Positions 1 through 11,088 of a DNA stretch of 64,000 nucleotides are shown here, piece by piece. A program made the position numbers and the translations under genes. Within the stretch, counting starts at the first letter, position 1. Every line of letters starts with the position of its first letter. The stretch spans positions 3,264,001 through 3,328,000 of the forward strand of contig NZ_CP047135.1 of the NCBI RefSeq assembly GCF_009832905.1, in the 5' to 3' direction. Under the pieces are notes generated by a model, which was given only the letters and a program-made list of their open reading frames with translations, was not told where the DNA came from and did not search any database. Source of the DNA: Stenotrophomonas sp. 364 (GTDB lineage Bacteria; Pseudomonadota; Gammaproteobacteria; Xanthomonadales; Xanthomonadaceae).

Positions 1-1
1 T

Positions 2-895
2 TACCTGGACCTGTTTCTCCAGCGGGGCTATGCGATCGTCGCCTCGGATTTCCAGGGGCTGGGCTCGCCAGGCGAACATGCCTACCTGCACGGCCCCAGC
101 GTGGCCCACAACATCGTGGATATGGTCAAGGCGAGCCAGCAGCTCAATGCCGCGTTGCCGGTGACCCGCCACCTGGCGCCACGCTGGGTCTCGGTGGGGT
201 ATTCGCAGGGCGCGGGCGCGGCGGTATATGCGGCCAGCGTGGCCACCGAGCTCGGCGGGCCGGCGCTGGACTTCCGCGGCGCGGTGGGCACCGGCACCCC
301 GGCCTGGGTCAACCTGACCACCCGCGGCCTGGGACCGGGCTCGACCCAGCAACTCGGCGCCGGGGGTACCGCCTACCTGACCTATCTGATCAACGGGCTG
401 ATCCAGGCCGACCCCCGTATCGCCGACCTGCTCACCGACGTGGGCCGCGCACGGTTGGCGCAGGCCCGGCAGCTGTGCCTGGCCGAGCTGACCCTTGAAC
501 TGGAAGGGGTCACGCTGTCCGATTACTTCCATACGCCGTTGAGTGCGCTCCCGGGCATCACCACGACCCTGGACAGCTACCTGGCCATGCCGCTGCGCGG
601 CTTCGACCAGCCCTTGCTGCTCGCCCATGGCAGCGCAGACACGGATGTGGCCTATCTGGGCGCGCTGCTGTACGGGCTGGTGCTGGCCATTAACCAGCAG
701 CCGCTACGCTTCCGCAGCTACCCGGCCACCCATTCCGAAAGCCTGCATGCGGCCAGCGCGGACGTGCTGGCCTTCGTCGACGCGCGCCTGGGCACCATGC
801 CCGGGGCGGCTCTGCCGGGTTGGAACGTCAGCGCGGCCGACATCGCCCGCGCCTCCGACGGCATCGACACGCTACCGCAGGACGCGCTGCGCTGA
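2..895 (+). CDS. Secretory lipase-family alpha/beta hydrolase (5'-truncated by window edge)
   Basis: The reading frame is already open at the window edge, so the N-terminus and any signal peptide are missing; 297 residues are visible. The text GYSQGAG contains a GxSxG nucleophile elbow. A later HGSADTDV segment and a YPATHSE segment sit where the acid and histidine of an alpha/beta-hydrolase triad are expected. The spacing and the RGYAIVASDFQGLG start resemble the secretory lipase (LIP) family, which hydrolyses acylglycerols outside the cell. It ends 37 bases before the convergent nadE gene. Substrate cannot be told from sequence. Confidence 0.75.
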   Translation, partial: YLDLFLQRGYAIVASDFQGLGSPGEHAYLHGPSVAHNIVDMVKASQQLNAALPVTRHLAPRWVSVGYSQGAGAAVYAASVATELGGPALDFRGAVGTGTPAWVNLTTRGLGPGSTQQLGAGGTAYLTYLINGLIQADPRIADLLTDVGRARLAQARQLCLAELTLELEGVTLSDYFHTPLSALPGITTTLDSYLAMPLRGFDQPLLLAHGSADTDVAYLGALLYGLVLAINQQPLRFRSYPATHSESLHAASADVLAFVDARLGTMPGAALPGWNVSAADIARASDGIDTLPQDALR

Positions 896-932
896 CCGGA
901 TCGGGGCGGCGTACGGTCGGCGCCGCCCCGGC

Positions 933-2567
933 TCAGCCCTTGTAGCCGTTACTGATCGGGTACCGCCGCTCCCGCCCGAACGCGCGCCGCGACACCTTAG
1001 GGCCGGGCGCTGCCTGGTGGCGCTTCCATTCGCTGGTGCGCACCAGGCGCAGCACGCGGTCCACCACCTCGGCGGCATACCCGGCGGCCACGATCTCCTC
1101 GCGCGACTGCTCCTGGTCCACGTAACGGTACAGGATGCCGTCCAGCACGTCGTAGGCCGGCAGCGAATCCTGGTCGGTCTGGTTGGCACGCAGCTCGGCC
1201 GAGGGCGGGCGGCTGATCACCGCCGGCGGGATCACCGGCGCACCGCCCACCGTGTTGCGCCACTTGGACAGGCCGAACACCTCGGTCTTGTACAGGTCCT
1301 TCAGCGGGGCATAGCCACCGCACATGTCGCCGTAGATGGTGGCGTAGCCGACCGCATACTCGCTCTTGTTGCCGGTGGTCAGCAGCAGCCCGCCGAACTT
1401 GTTCGACAACGCCATCAGGATCACGCCGCGGGCGCGCGACTGCAGATTCTCTTCGGTCACATCGGCGGCCTGGCCTTCGAACATCGGGCCCAGCGCGGCC
1501 ATCAGGCCTTCAAACACCGGCTCGATCGAGACGGCGTCCAGCTTCACGCCCAGCGCGCGGCACTGCTCGGCCGCCAGGTCGTTGGACATGTCAGCGGTGT
1601 AGCGCGACGGCAGCCGCACGGCGGTGACGTTGTCCGCGCCCAGCGCATCCACCGCCATGGCCAGCACCAGCGCCGAATCGATGCCGCCGGACAGGCCCAG
1701 CCACACCTTCTTGAAGCCGTTCTTGCGGCAGTAGTCCTGGATCCCGCGGGTGACCGCGCGCCAGGCCAGCGCGTCCATGCTTTCATCGCCGTCGTCGATC
1801 CACTCGCGCGGCAGGAAGCGGCGCGTGTCGGCGTCGTAGTCGACCACCAGCCACTGGTCGGTGAACGCGGCGGCAGCCGGGTGCACGGTGCCGTCGCCAT
1901 CGGCCACCACCGAGGCGCCGTCGAACACCAGCGCGTCCTGGCCGCCGACCACGTTGAGGTAGACGATCGCCGCCCCGCTCTCGCGGGTGCGCTCGGCCAG
2001 CAGCGCATCGCGCTGGGCGTGCTTGCCACGTTCGTACGGCGAGGCGTTGGGCACCACCACCAGCTGCGCGCCTTCGCGCACGGTGTCGGCCAGCGGCTCG
2101 GCGAACCACAGGTCCTCGCAGACCAGCACGCCCACCGGCACGCCCTTCAGCTCGAACACGCAGCTGCCGCCGTCCGGGTCCACGTCGAAGTAGCGGCGTT
2201 CATCGAACACCGCGTAGTTGGGCAGCTCGCGCTTGCGGTAGGTGTGCTCCACCTTGCCATCGCGCAGCACGCTGGCCGCGTTATACACCACCGAACCGGT
2301 GGCCTGCGGCCAGCCCACCACGGCGGCGATGCCGGTCGTGGCCGCGGCAATGCGCTTGAGCGCCTGTTCGCAGTCGTACAGGAAGCCCGGGCGCAGCAGC
2401 AGGTCTTCCGGCGGATAGCCGCTGATGGCCAGCTCCGGAAACACCACCAGCTCGGCACCGTACTCATCGCGCGCCTCGGCGATCATCGCGATGATGTTGT
2501 CGGTGTTCTGCGCCACGGCGCCCACCGGGAAATCAAACTGCGCCATCGCGATGCGGATCGAAGCCAT
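933..2567 (-). CDS. nadE: Glutamine-dependent NAD(+) synthetase
   Basis: A 544-residue two-domain enzyme that amidates deamido-NAD with ammonia from glutamine, the last step of NAD synthesis. The N-terminal nitrilase-type glutaminase domain shows its triad: Glu in VVFPELAISGYPPEDLL, Lys in RKRELPNYAVFDERRYF and Cys in GVLVCEDLWF. The C-terminal synthetase domain has the ATP-pyrophosphatase loop GLSGGIDSALV. The start was set at MASIRIAMAQFDF because the frame upstream (to 2768) runs through palindromic repeats and a terminator and looks non-coding. It is monocistronic, convergent with the lipase gene. Confidence 0.95.
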   Translation of the reverse strand: MASIRIAMAQFDFPVGAVAQNTDNIIAMIAEARDEYGAELVVFPELAISGYPPEDLLLRPGFLYDCEQALKRIAAATTGIAAVVGWPQATGSVVYNAASVLRDGKVEHTYRKRELPNYAVFDERRYFDVDPDGGSCVFELKGVPVGVLVCEDLWFAEPLADTVREGAQLVVVPNASPYERGKHAQRDALLAERTRESGAAIVYLNVVGGQDALVFDGASVVADGDGTVHPAAAAFTDQWLVVDYDADTRRFLPREWIDDGDESMDALAWRAVTRGIQDYCRKNGFKKVWLGLSGGIDSALVLAMAVDALGADNVTAVRLPSRYTADMSNDLAAEQCRALGVKLDAVSIEPVFEGLMAALGPMFEGQAADVTEENLQSRARGVILMALSNKFGGLLLTTGNKSEYAVGYATIYGDMCGGYAPLKDLYKTEVFGLSKWRNTVGGAPVIPPAVISRPPSAELRANQTDQDSLPAYDVLDGILYRYVDQEQSREEIVAAGYAAEVVDRVLRLVRTSEWKRHQAAPGPKVSRRAFGRERRYPISNGYKG

Positions 2568-2600
2568 GAAGGTCCAGCCTGTAGTTGCAATGCGCCCATT

Positions 2601-2625
2601 GTAGTGCCGGGCTCTGCCCGGCAAC
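2601..2625 (+). repeat. SMAG-like GTAG palindromic repeat
   Basis: The sequence begins with GTAG and forms a hairpin with arms GTGCCGGGC and GCCCGGCA around TCT. This is the layout of the short SMAG/REP elements of Stenotrophomonas. It lies 34 bases upstream of the nadE start codon, so it may fall in the 5' leader of that transcript. Confidence 0.6.
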
Positions 2626-2667
2626 CATGCACGCGTTGATCGCAGGATCGGGCGACCGCCAGAACGC

Positions 2668-2695
2668 AGAAAGGCCGCCCGGAGGCGGCCTTTCT
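2668..2695 (-). terminator. Intrinsic terminator of sucCD
   Basis: A 12-bp perfect stem (AGAAAGGCCGCC with its complement) closes a 4-base loop, and the stem ends in a TTTCT run when read on the minus strand. It lies about 100 bases past the sucD stop and upstream of nadE, so it should end the sucCD transcript. Confidence 0.7.
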
Positions 2696-2696
2696 G

Positions 2697-2749
2697 GTAG
2701 CTGACCAATGGTCGGTTTTTACGAGCAGCTGACCAACGGTCAGCTCTAC
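2697..2749. repeat. Inverted pair of SMAG-like palindromic repeats
   Basis: Two short palindromes face each other. The first starts with GTAG at 2697 followed by CTGACCAATGGTCGG. The second, AGCTGACCAACGGTCAGCT, ends with CTAC at 2746-2749. The GTAG/CTAC ends and head-to-head layout match REP dimers known in Stenotrophomonas. They sit between sucD and its terminator. Confidence 0.55.
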
Positions 2750-2792
2750 CGGCGGTCAGCTCGACCACGTCGGCCGCGGGGCGGCCGGCGTT

Positions 2793-3668
2793 TTACTTCA
2801 CCAGCTTGGCGATGGCAGCGCCCAGGTCGCCCGGCGAACGGACGGTGACAACACCGGCCGCTTCCATGGCGGCGAACTTGCCTTCCGCGGTGCCCTTGCC
2901 GCCCGAGGCGATCGCACCGGCGTGGCCCATGCGCTTGCCGGCCGGAGCCGACGCACCGGCGATGAAACCGACGACCGGCTTCTTCACGTGGTTCTTGATG
3001 TACTCGGCACCGGCTTCTTCAGCGTCGCCGCCGATTTCGCCGACCATGATGATGCCCAGGGTCTGCGGATCTTCGTTGAACAGCTTCAGGCAGTCGACGA
3101 AGTTCAGGCCGTTGATCGGGTCACCACCGATGCCGATGCAGGTGGACTGGCCCAGGCCGACTTCGGTGGTCTGCTTGACCGCTTCATAGGTCAGGGTGCC
3201 CGAGCGCGACACGATGCCGATCTTGCCCGGCATGTGGATGTGGCCCGGCATGATGCCGATCTTGCACTCGCCCGGGGTGATGACGCCGGGGCAGTTCGGA
3301 CCGACCAGCACGGTGTCCGGATGGGCACGGGTCAGCACGTTCTTGACGCGCAGCATGTCCAGCACCGGAATGCCTTCGGTGATGCACACGATGACCTTGA
3401 TACCGGCAGCTGCGGCTTCCAGGATCGCATCGGCCGCGTACGGCGGCGGCACGTAGATGACCGACGCGTCAGCGCCGGTGGCCGACACGGCGTCGGCAAC
3501 GGTGTTGAAGACCGGCAGGTCGATATGGGTGGTGCCACCCTTGCCCGGGGTCACGCCGCCGACGACCTGGGTGCCGTACTCGATCATCTGAGTGGCGTGG
3601 AAGGTGCCCTGCTGGCCGGTGAAGCCCTGGACGATCACCTTGGTGTTCTTGTTGATCAAAACAGACAT
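2793..3668 (-). CDS. sucD: Succinyl-CoA synthetase alpha subunit
   Basis: A 291-residue protein of normal family length. The N-terminus [20 protein letters not shown] is the CoA-binding Rossmann fold, and [18 protein letters not shown] carries the histidine that is phosphorylated during catalysis. With SucC it converts succinyl-CoA to succinate with nucleotide triphosphate formation in the TCA cycle. It starts 21 bases after the sucC stop on the same strand, so the two are one operon. Confidence 0.97.
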   Translation of the reverse strand: MSVLINKNTKVIVQGFTGQQGTFHATQMIEYGTQVVGGVTPGKGGTTHIDLPVFNTVADAVSATGADASVIYVPPPYAADAILEAAAAGIKVIVCITEGIPVLDMLRVKNVLTRAHPDTVLVGPNCPGVITPGECKIGIMPGHIHMPGKIGIVSRSGTLTYEAVKQTTEVGLGQSTCIGIGGDPINGLNFVDCLKLFNEDPQTLGIIMVGEIGGDAEEAGAEYIKNHVKKPVVGFIAGASAPAGKRMGHAGAIASGGKGTAEGKFAAMEAAGVVTVRSPGDLGAAIAKLVK

Positions 3669-3689
3669 TGGAATTCCTTGGTGTCGGTA

Positions 3690-4859
3690 TCAGGCAGCGT
3701 TCTTGACAGCTTCAACGATCTTCTTGGCGCCATCGTTGATGTTGTCAGCCGGGATGATGGCCATGCCGCTGTCACGCAGCAGCTGCTTGCCTTCTTCCAC
3801 GTTGGTGCCTTCCAGGCGGACCACGACCGGAACCTTGACGCCCACTTCCTTCACGGCGGCGATGATGCCTTCGGCAATCATGTCGCAGCGGACGATGCCG
3901 CCGAAAATGTTGACGAAGATGCCTTCGACCTTGTCCGAGGACAGGATCAGCTTGAACGCTTCGATGACGCGCTGCTTGTTGGCACCGCCGCCCACGTCCA
4001 GGAAGTTCGCCGGCTCGCCGCCGTTGAGCTTGATGACGTCCATGGTGGCCATGGCCAGGCCGGCGCCGTTCACCATGCAGCCGATGTTGCCGTCCATGGT
4101 GACGTAGTTGATGTCCAGTTCCGAAGCGATCACTTCGGTCGGATCTTCCTGGGTCTTGTCGCGCATGGCGACCAGGGCCTTCTGGCGGAAGGCGGCGTTG
4201 TCGTCGCTGTCGAACTTGCCGTCCAGCGCGTACAGGTTGCCGTCGTCCAGGATGGCCAGCGGGTTGATTTCAACCAGGGCCAGGTCCTTTTCGTTGAACA
4301 GGCGGTACAGGTTCACCATGATGCTGGCGAACTGGCCGGCCTGCTTGGCGGTCAGGCCCAGCTTGAAGCCGAAATCACGGCCGTGGTAACCCTGCACGCC
4401 TTCAACGAAGTCGACGTTGAGCGAGTGGATCAGCTCGGGGGTTTCAGCGGCAACCTGCTCGATCTCCACGCCGCCTTCCGAAGAGGCGATGTAGGTGATG
4501 GTCTTGGTGCCACGGTCAACCAGCACCGACAGGTACAGTTCCTTGACGATCTCGCCGGCGGTGGTCACCAGCACCAGGTTGACCGGCAGCTCGACGCCGG
4601 CGGTCTGGTAGGTGGCCATCTTGGTGCCGAGCATCTTGGCCGCAGCGGCCTTCACATCGTCGGTGGTCTTGCAGAACTTGACGCCGCCTGCCTTGCCGCG
4701 ACCGCCAGCATGGATCTGCGCCTTGACCATCCAGGGGCCCTGGCCCAGCGACTGGGCAGCTTCGACTGCTTCGTCCGGGGTAGCGGCGACCTTGCCGGCC
4801 GGGACCGGGATGCCGTACTCGGCAAGCAGTTGTTTTGACTGGTATTCGTGGAAATTCAT
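3690..4859 (-). CDS. sucC: Succinyl-CoA synthetase beta subunit
   Basis: A 389-residue protein starting [20 protein letters not shown], the canonical ATP-grasp start of the beta subunit. Further family landmarks are [15 protein letters not shown] (nucleotide binding), LVEINPLA, and [16 protein letters not shown] (the ligase region contacting SucD). It is the first gene of the sucCD operon. Its 5' region is shared with the divergent pilS. Confidence 0.97.
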   Translation of the reverse strand: MNFHEYQSKQLLAEYGIPVPAGKVAATPDEAVEAAQSLGQGPWMVKAQIHAGGRGKAGGVKFCKTTDDVKAAAAKMLGTKMATYQTAGVELPVNLVLVTTAGEIVKELYLSVLVDRGTKTITYIASSEGGVEIEQVAAETPELIHSLNVDFVEGVQGYHGRDFGFKLGLTAKQAGQFASIMVNLYRLFNEKDLALVEINPLAILDDGNLYALDGKFDSDDNAAFRQKALVAMRDKTQEDPTEVIASELDINYVTMDGNIGCMVNGAGLAMATMDVIKLNGGEPANFLDVGGGANKQRVIEAFKLILSSDKVEGIFVNIFGGIVRCDMIAEGIIAAVKEVGVKVPVVVRLEGTNVEEGKQLLRDSGMAIIPADNINDGAKKIVEAVKNAA

Positions 4860-5210
4860 GCGTCACCGTGGGAATAGGAACGACCGCACGCATCTCCAAG
4901 GCTCCCTCACGGGGCACCGGCACGGACCGCGGCGGGCCCACTATTGTGGACGAGCCGGCGCGCAGGCGCAAAGACACGCGAGCCGGCGGCCCGGGCCGGA
5001 CAGATTTCCACCTTCATTCAGGCAGTTGCGGCCGGCCTGCCCGACCGCGGGCGGGTCGGATGCGGCCCGATTGCGCGGCATCGGGCGATTGGCAGGCCCC
5101 TTCAGGGGATGGCGTGCCTATACTGATCTCTCTACGGGCCGGCCCAGGCCGTTGAAACGCCGTCGAGCCTGGCTCGGCGTTACCAGGGCAGCCAGAAGGG
5201 GAGTTCCGGC
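4860..5210. other. Divergent intergenic region sucC / pilS
   Basis: This GC-rich stretch of about 350 bases must hold the promoters of both sucCD and pilSR. A TATACT hexamer at 5119-5124 could be a -10 for pilS, but no convincing -35 lies 16-18 bases upstream. A GGGGAG ribosome site precedes the pilS start. I see no gene here. Confidence 0.4.
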
Positions 5211-6824
5211 GTGTCACCCAGTGCTTCATTGATCGACCGCATCGAATCGATACCGAAGCGGGAGCTGTACTTTTTCGCGCTGTATCGCCTGCTGATCACC
5301 ACCGTGATCGCCGCGCTGCTGTTCAGCCCGCTGAGCAACCTGGTCGGTGCCGCCGACCATCCGCAGCTGGCCTTCTGGGTGAGCGGCATCTACCTGCTGC
5401 TGGCGCTGGTGATTCTGCTGGTAGGCCGCAGCGAGCGCTGGTTGCGCCGCATCGTCGTGAGCGGCGTGGCGGTGGACATCGTCGCCGCCACCCTGCTGGC
5501 GCATGCCCTGCCCGGGGCCAGTGCCGGCATTTCGATGTCGCTGCTGTTCAACATCGCCGCAGCCGCTACCCTGCTCCCCCTCAGCCTGGGATTGGGGCTG
5601 GCGGTGGCCGCCAGCGCAGCCACCGCCGGTGAATACATGTGGAAGCTGCTGGAAGGCGGCGACCCCACCCGCACCCTGGCCGAGCTGGCCATGTTCATCA
5701 CCAGCTATCTGGCGCTGGCCTTCGTCAGCTACCAGGTCGGCAACCGCGCGCGCCGCAACCAGCAGCTGGCCAACCAGCGCGGCGACGAAGTGGCCAACCT
5801 GTTCCAGATCAACGAGCTGATCATCCGCCGCATGCGCACCGGCGTGCTGGTGGTGGACGGCGCCAACCGCATCACTCTGGCCAACGAAGCGGCCTCCACC
5901 CTGATCGGCGACGCCGATGGCAACGGCGGCAGCGGCCGGCTCGAACTGGGCAGCGCCGCGCCGGACCTGAGCCGTCGCCTGCAGCGCTGGCGCAACGGCT
6001 GGACCAACGAAGAAACCCCGCTGCAGCTGTCCCCGGACCAGCCCGAAGTACAGCCGCGGTTTGCCCGCCTGCTGGCCGGCAGCGACCTCACCCTGGTGTT
6101 CCTGGACGACTCCACCGTGGTCTCGCGGCGCGCCGAATCGCTGACGTTGTCGGCGATGGGGCGCTTCTCGGCCAGCCTGGCGCACGAGATCCGCAACCCG
6201 CTGGCGGCGATCAACTACGCCGCCCAGCTGCTGGAAGAATCCACTGCCATCGGCGACACCGACCGCCGCCTGCTGCAGATCATCCACCAGCAGTGCCAGC
6301 GCACCAACGGCATCGTCGAAAGCGTGCTCGGCCTGGCCCGGCGCGAACGCGCCAACCCGGAAAACCTGGACCTGGCCGCGTTCGTACGCCGCTTCGTGCT
6401 GGAGTACAAACAGGGCATCACCCTGGAAACCGACAGCATCGAGCCGATCATCACCGAAACCTCGGTGCACGCCCTGGTCGACCCGCGCCACCTGCACCAG
6501 ATCCTCACCGTGCTGGTGCACAACGCCCTCAAATACGGTCGCGTCGGCCAGGAACCGGCACGGGTACGGCTGCGCGTGGCGCGCCAGGAGCGCGCCGCCG
6601 TCATCGACGTGATGGACCGCGGCCCGGGCATCCCCGAATCGGTGGCCAACCAGCTGTTCCGCCCGTTCTTCACCACCTCCGAGCACGGCACCGGGCTGGG
6701 CCTGTATATCGCCCGCGAGCTATGCAAGGCCAACCAGGCCAACCTGGAATACGTGTCGGTGCCGGCCGGTGGCGCCTGCTTCCGGCTGGTCCTGGCCGGC
6801 CCGCACACGATGCTGCCGCAATGA
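5211..6824 (+). CDS. pilS: Sensor histidine kinase PilS of the type IV pilus system
   Basis: A 537-residue membrane kinase. About six hydrophobic segments fill residues 20-180, then comes a PAS-like region, then the H-box ASLAHEIRNPLAAIN with the phospho-accepting His near residue 325. An N-box (HNALKYG), G1 (DRGPGIP) and G2 (GTGLGLYIARELC) follow. In Pseudomonas PilS controls pilin transcription through PilR by sensing pilin in the membrane. The GTG start is supported by GGGGAG about 7 bases upstream. The next gene, pilR, is 88 bases downstream. Confidence 0.93.
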   Translation: MSPSASLIDRIESIPKRELYFFALYRLLITTVIAALLFSPLSNLVGAADHPQLAFWVSGIYLLLALVILLVGRSERWLRRIVVSGVAVDIVAATLLAHALPGASAGISMSLLFNIAAAATLLPLSLGLGLAVAASAATAGEYMWKLLEGGDPTRTLAELAMFITSYLALAFVSYQVGNRARRNQQLANQRGDEVANLFQINELIIRRMRTGVLVVDGANRITLANEAASTLIGDADGNGGSGRLELGSAAPDLSRRLQRWRNGWTNEETPLQLSPDQPEVQPRFARLLAGSDLTLVFLDDSTVVSRRAESLTLSAMGRFSASLAHEIRNPLAAINYAAQLLEESTAIGDTDRRLLQIIHQQCQRTNGIVESVLGLARRERANPENLDLAAFVRRFVLEYKQGITLETDSIEPIITETSVHALVDPRHLHQILTVLVHNALKYGRVGQEPARVRLRVARQERAAVIDVMDRGPGIPESVANQLFRPFFTTSEHGTGLGLYIARELCKANQANLEYVSVPAGGACFRLVLAGPHTMLPQ

Positions 6825-6912
6825 ACCGTTCACGGCAGGCACCGTCGCTGCGGGTCGCCGCATGCGTCAAACATTTGTCGGATCCAACCGCCCTCGGCTA
6901 TCTTTCCCCCAT

Positions 6913-8298
<1,386 letters not shown>

Positions 8299-8325
8299 GG
8301 GCAGGGGCCCGGGGTTCGCACACAT

Positions 8326-8353
8326 GAAAAGGCCCGCATCCGCGGGCCTTTTC
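8326..8353. terminator. Bidirectional terminator between pilR and pilB
   Basis: A perfect 12-bp stem, GAAAAGGCCCGC paired with GCGGGCCTTTTC, closes an ATCC loop. The A and T runs at the stem base can serve both strands. It lies between the convergent stops of pilR (8298) and pilB (8374). Confidence 0.85.
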
Positions 8354-8373
8354 CGTTCAATCCATCCTGCTGA

Positions 8374-10101
8374 TCAATCCTTGGTAACGCGGTTGATCTC
8401 GGCCAGGCTGGTGGTGCCCGCCGCCGCCTTGACCAGCGCCGACTGCCGCAGGTCGTTCACCCCGGCGCGCTGCGCGGCCTCGGCGATCTGGATGGCATTG
8501 CCACCGGCCAGCACGATCACCGAGATTTCCTCACTCATCGGCATCACCTGGTAGATACCGGTACGGCCCTTGTAGCCCTCGGTGCACTCCTCGCACCCCA
8601 CCGGCTCGAACAGACGGATACCCGCATCGATCTGCGCCTGGGTGAAGCCTTCGGCCAGCAACGCATGCGCCGGCAGCTCGATCGGCCGCTTGCAGTTGCT
8701 GCACAGCCGCCGCGCCAGGCGCTGGGCGATCACCAGCGTGACCGAGCTGGTGATGTTGAACGGCGCGATACCCATGTTCATCAGGCGCGCGATGGTCTGC
8801 GGCGCATCGTTGGTATGCAGCGTGGACAGCACCATGTGGCCTGTCTGCGCGGCCTTGATCGCGATCTCGGCGGTTTCCAGGTCGCGGATTTCGCCGACCA
8901 TGATGATGTCCGGATCCTGGCGCAGGAACGAGCGCAGCGCCGCGGCGAAGGTCATGCCGCGCTTGTTGTTCTGCTGCACCTGGTTCACGCCGGGCAGGCG
9001 GATTTCCACCGGATCTTCGGCGGTGGAGATGTTGCGCGTTTCATCGTTGAGGATGCCCAGCGCGGTATACAGCGACACCGTCTTGCCCGAGCCGGTCGGG
9101 CCGGTCACCAGCACCATGCCGTAGGGCTTGTGGATGGCGTCCAGGAACAACTGCTGCTGGGCCGGCTCGTAGCCCAGCTTGTCGATGCCCAGCTTGGCCG
9201 CGCTGCCATCCAGGATACGCAGCACGATCTTCTCGCCGAACAGGGTGGGCAGCGTGCTCACGCGGAAGTCGATCTGGCGGGTCTTGGACAGGTTGAGCTT
9301 GATGCGCCCATCCTGCGGCACGCGCTTCTCAGCGATATCGAGCTGCGACATCACCTTCAGGCGCGCCGCGATGCGCTGGTTGAGCTTGACCGGGGCCTTG
9401 GCCACGTTCTTGAGCAGGCCATCGATGCGGAAGCGCACCCGGTAATCGTCTTCGTACGGCTCAAAATGGATATCCGAGGCGCCCTTGCGGATCGCATCGA
9501 TCAGCACCTTGTTGACGAACTTCACCACCGGGGTATCGTCGCCCTTGGCGTCCACGCCGGAGTCGGTCGAACCGCCCTCCTCGTCACCGGTCGACACGTC
9601 CAGGTCGCCCATGCCGTCGTCGTCGCCGCCCAGCGTCGAACCGAGCGTGTCGTGCTTGGACTGCCACTGCTCTAGCGTCCGCTTGATCTGCTCTTCGTCG
9701 ACCAGGATCGGCTCCACCACCAGGTTGGTGTGGAACTTGATCTCGTCCAGCGAGTGGGTGGGGTCACTGGTACCCACAAACAGCTTGCCCCCGCGCTTGA
9801 ACAGCGGCAGGACGCGGTGCTTGCGGAGGAGTTCTTCGCTGACGAGGGCGATGGCGCTTTGGCTGCCGTCGAAAACGGAGACATCCAGAAGGGGCATGCC
9901 GAATTCAAGTGCGTTCGCGGCGGCGAGCTGGGCGGCCGTGACCAGCTTCTTCTCGGCGAACCATTGCGGCAAAGGCTGCTTGGCAGCGCCGGCCTTCGCC
10001 ATGGCGTCCCGGGCAGCGGCCTCTTCCAGCACCCCGTCCTGCACGAGGCGACGGGCAATACCAGTGATTCCGACGAGGTTGGCTGTGCTGACTGCGGACA
10101 T
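8374..10101 (-). CDS. pilB: Type IV pilus extension ATPase PilB
   Basis: A 575-residue GspE/PilB-family hexameric ATPase that powers pilin polymerisation at the inner membrane. It has the N-terminal MshEN-like region, Walker A GPTGSGKTVSL, the Asp/His-box region (STAEDPVE and TGHMVLSTLHTND), Walker B DPDIIMVGEIRD, and a tetracysteine zinc site made by CSNC and CEEC. Length is normal for the family. Unlike the usual pilBCD order, pilB here is separated from pilC by two accessory genes and pilA, and is read on the other strand. Confidence 0.95.
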   Translation of the reverse strand: MSAVSTANLVGITGIARRLVQDGVLEEAAARDAMAKAGAAKQPLPQWFAEKKLVTAAQLAAANALEFGMPLLDVSVFDGSQSAIALVSEELLRKHRVLPLFKRGGKLFVGTSDPTHSLDEIKFHTNLVVEPILVDEEQIKRTLEQWQSKHDTLGSTLGGDDDGMGDLDVSTGDEEGGSTDSGVDAKGDDTPVVKFVNKVLIDAIRKGASDIHFEPYEDDYRVRFRIDGLLKNVAKAPVKLNQRIAARLKVMSQLDIAEKRVPQDGRIKLNLSKTRQIDFRVSTLPTLFGEKIVLRILDGSAAKLGIDKLGYEPAQQQLFLDAIHKPYGMVLVTGPTGSGKTVSLYTALGILNDETRNISTAEDPVEIRLPGVNQVQQNNKRGMTFAAALRSFLRQDPDIIMVGEIRDLETAEIAIKAAQTGHMVLSTLHTNDAPQTIARLMNMGIAPFNITSSVTLVIAQRLARRLCSNCKRPIELPAHALLAEGFTQAQIDAGIRLFEPVGCEECTEGYKGRTGIYQVMPMSEEISVIVLAGGNAIQIAEAAQRAGVNDLRQSALVKAAAGTTSLAEINRVTKD

Positions 10102-10161
10102 GGGTGCGCCCCTTAGAATACCGATGCAAGATACTGCAGATGCTGGGTGAAAGTCTTCGAA

Positions 10162-11088
10162 TTACAAAGAAGTTACCGGGGGTGGTTCCACGCTCATACA
10201 GCGCCACAGGGCACCTGAAGCGGCCAAACTTGCTGCATCCACATCCCCTGGGTCGCCCTGGAAGTGGGCGACCAGAAGGGTGCTACGCCCATCACTCAGC
10301 GCAAGACTGAGGATGCCGGGAAGCCGTCCGAAGTGCGTCCAGCGGGGTCCCTCAGCCGAAACCGGCCAGCTTCGCCAGGCAAAGGCATAGTGCGAACCGT
10401 CAGGTAGTGCCGGCTCGGCTTCCAAGTCGGCAAATGGCATAGACAAGGAAAGCGCCGAATGGAGACTACGCAGGCTTCCGCGCCAACCGCCTGCCGCCCC
10501 AAGTGGTGACTTGAGGGCCATGAGCATATCTGGATCGATCCCGGAAGGCTGGGTGAGCAATATCTCGCCCAGCACGCAGTAGCCCGCGTTGCTGTACACG
10601 GTCTGCCCACCTATGGCCAGCTCAGGAGGACGCGCCAGCACATCAACCGCAGCGCCTCGACAACTGGGACGTTCCGACGCGAACAGCGGGTCGTATCCGC
10701 TTCGATCGAACCCAGCCCGATGCTGCAGCAACTGTTGCACGGTAATCGTCGCTGTCTCAGGGGTGAAGCGAAAAGCCCGGAGCAGCTTGCTGGCCGGTTT
10801 ATCCAACGCCAGCATGCCGTGCTCAATCCGCCGACGGACTTCCGCTGCCACCAACGGCTTGGTGAGGCTCGCCACAGCCAGGACCGTATTGCCGTCCCTT
10901 AAATTGAGCATCCCTGTGCGCGCTTCGCCTATGCCGCCGTCTGCAGAGGTGAATACTGCAACGCCATTCTTGAGATCGGGCTGGTCCAGTGCACTGGAGA
11001 TACACGCGGTACGCATATCGGCCGGGGCGGGCCCGCATCCCGTCATGGCAAGCAGGGCCAGCAGGGCAAACGACCTACGCCCCATCAT
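10162..11088 (-). CDS. Beta-lactamase-fold serine hydrolase, predicted lipoprotein
   Basis: A 308-residue protein. It begins with a lipoprotein signal peptide, with lipobox LAMTGC at about residues 14-19. SLTK is the SxxK motif holding the nucleophilic Ser and Lys, and YSN is the second motif of class C beta-lactamase/esterase-like proteins (PF00144). No clear third KTG box is seen. It is therefore more likely an envelope esterase or peptidase than an antibiotic-resistance enzyme. It overlaps the end of the upstream methyltransferase-like gene by 14 bases, so the two are translationally linked. Its role beside the pilin gene is unknown. Confidence 0.75.
   Translation of the reverse strand: MMGRRSFALLALLAMTGCGPAPADMRTACISSALDQPDLKNGVAVFTSADGGIGEARTGMLNLRDGNTVLAVASLTKPLVAAEVRRRIEHGMLALDKPASKLLRAFRFTPETATITVQQLLQHRAGFDRSGYDPLFASERPSCRGAAVDVLARPPELAIGGQTVYSNAGYCVLGEILLTQPSGIDPDMLMALKSPLGAAGGWRGSLRSLHSALSLSMPFADLEAEPALPDGSHYAFAWRSWPVSAEGPRWTHFGRLPGILSLALSDGRSTLLVAHFQGDPGDVDAASLAASGALWRCMSVEPPPVTSL

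Noticed and set aside
2922..4838. A 638-codon open frame opposite sucD and sucC
   Set aside because: Antisense shadow of high-GC coding sequence; His/Val/Asp-rich, no family, and it covers two certain genes.
5089..5124. Sigma-70 promoter for pilS (TTGGCA ... TATACT)
   Set aside because: The spacer would be 24 bases, too long for a normal promoter.
10162..11088. Calling the beta-lactamase-fold lipoprotein a resistance gene
   Set aside because: It lacks a clear third KTG motif, is a lipoprotein, and sits in the pilus cluster; an esterase or peptidase is more likely.
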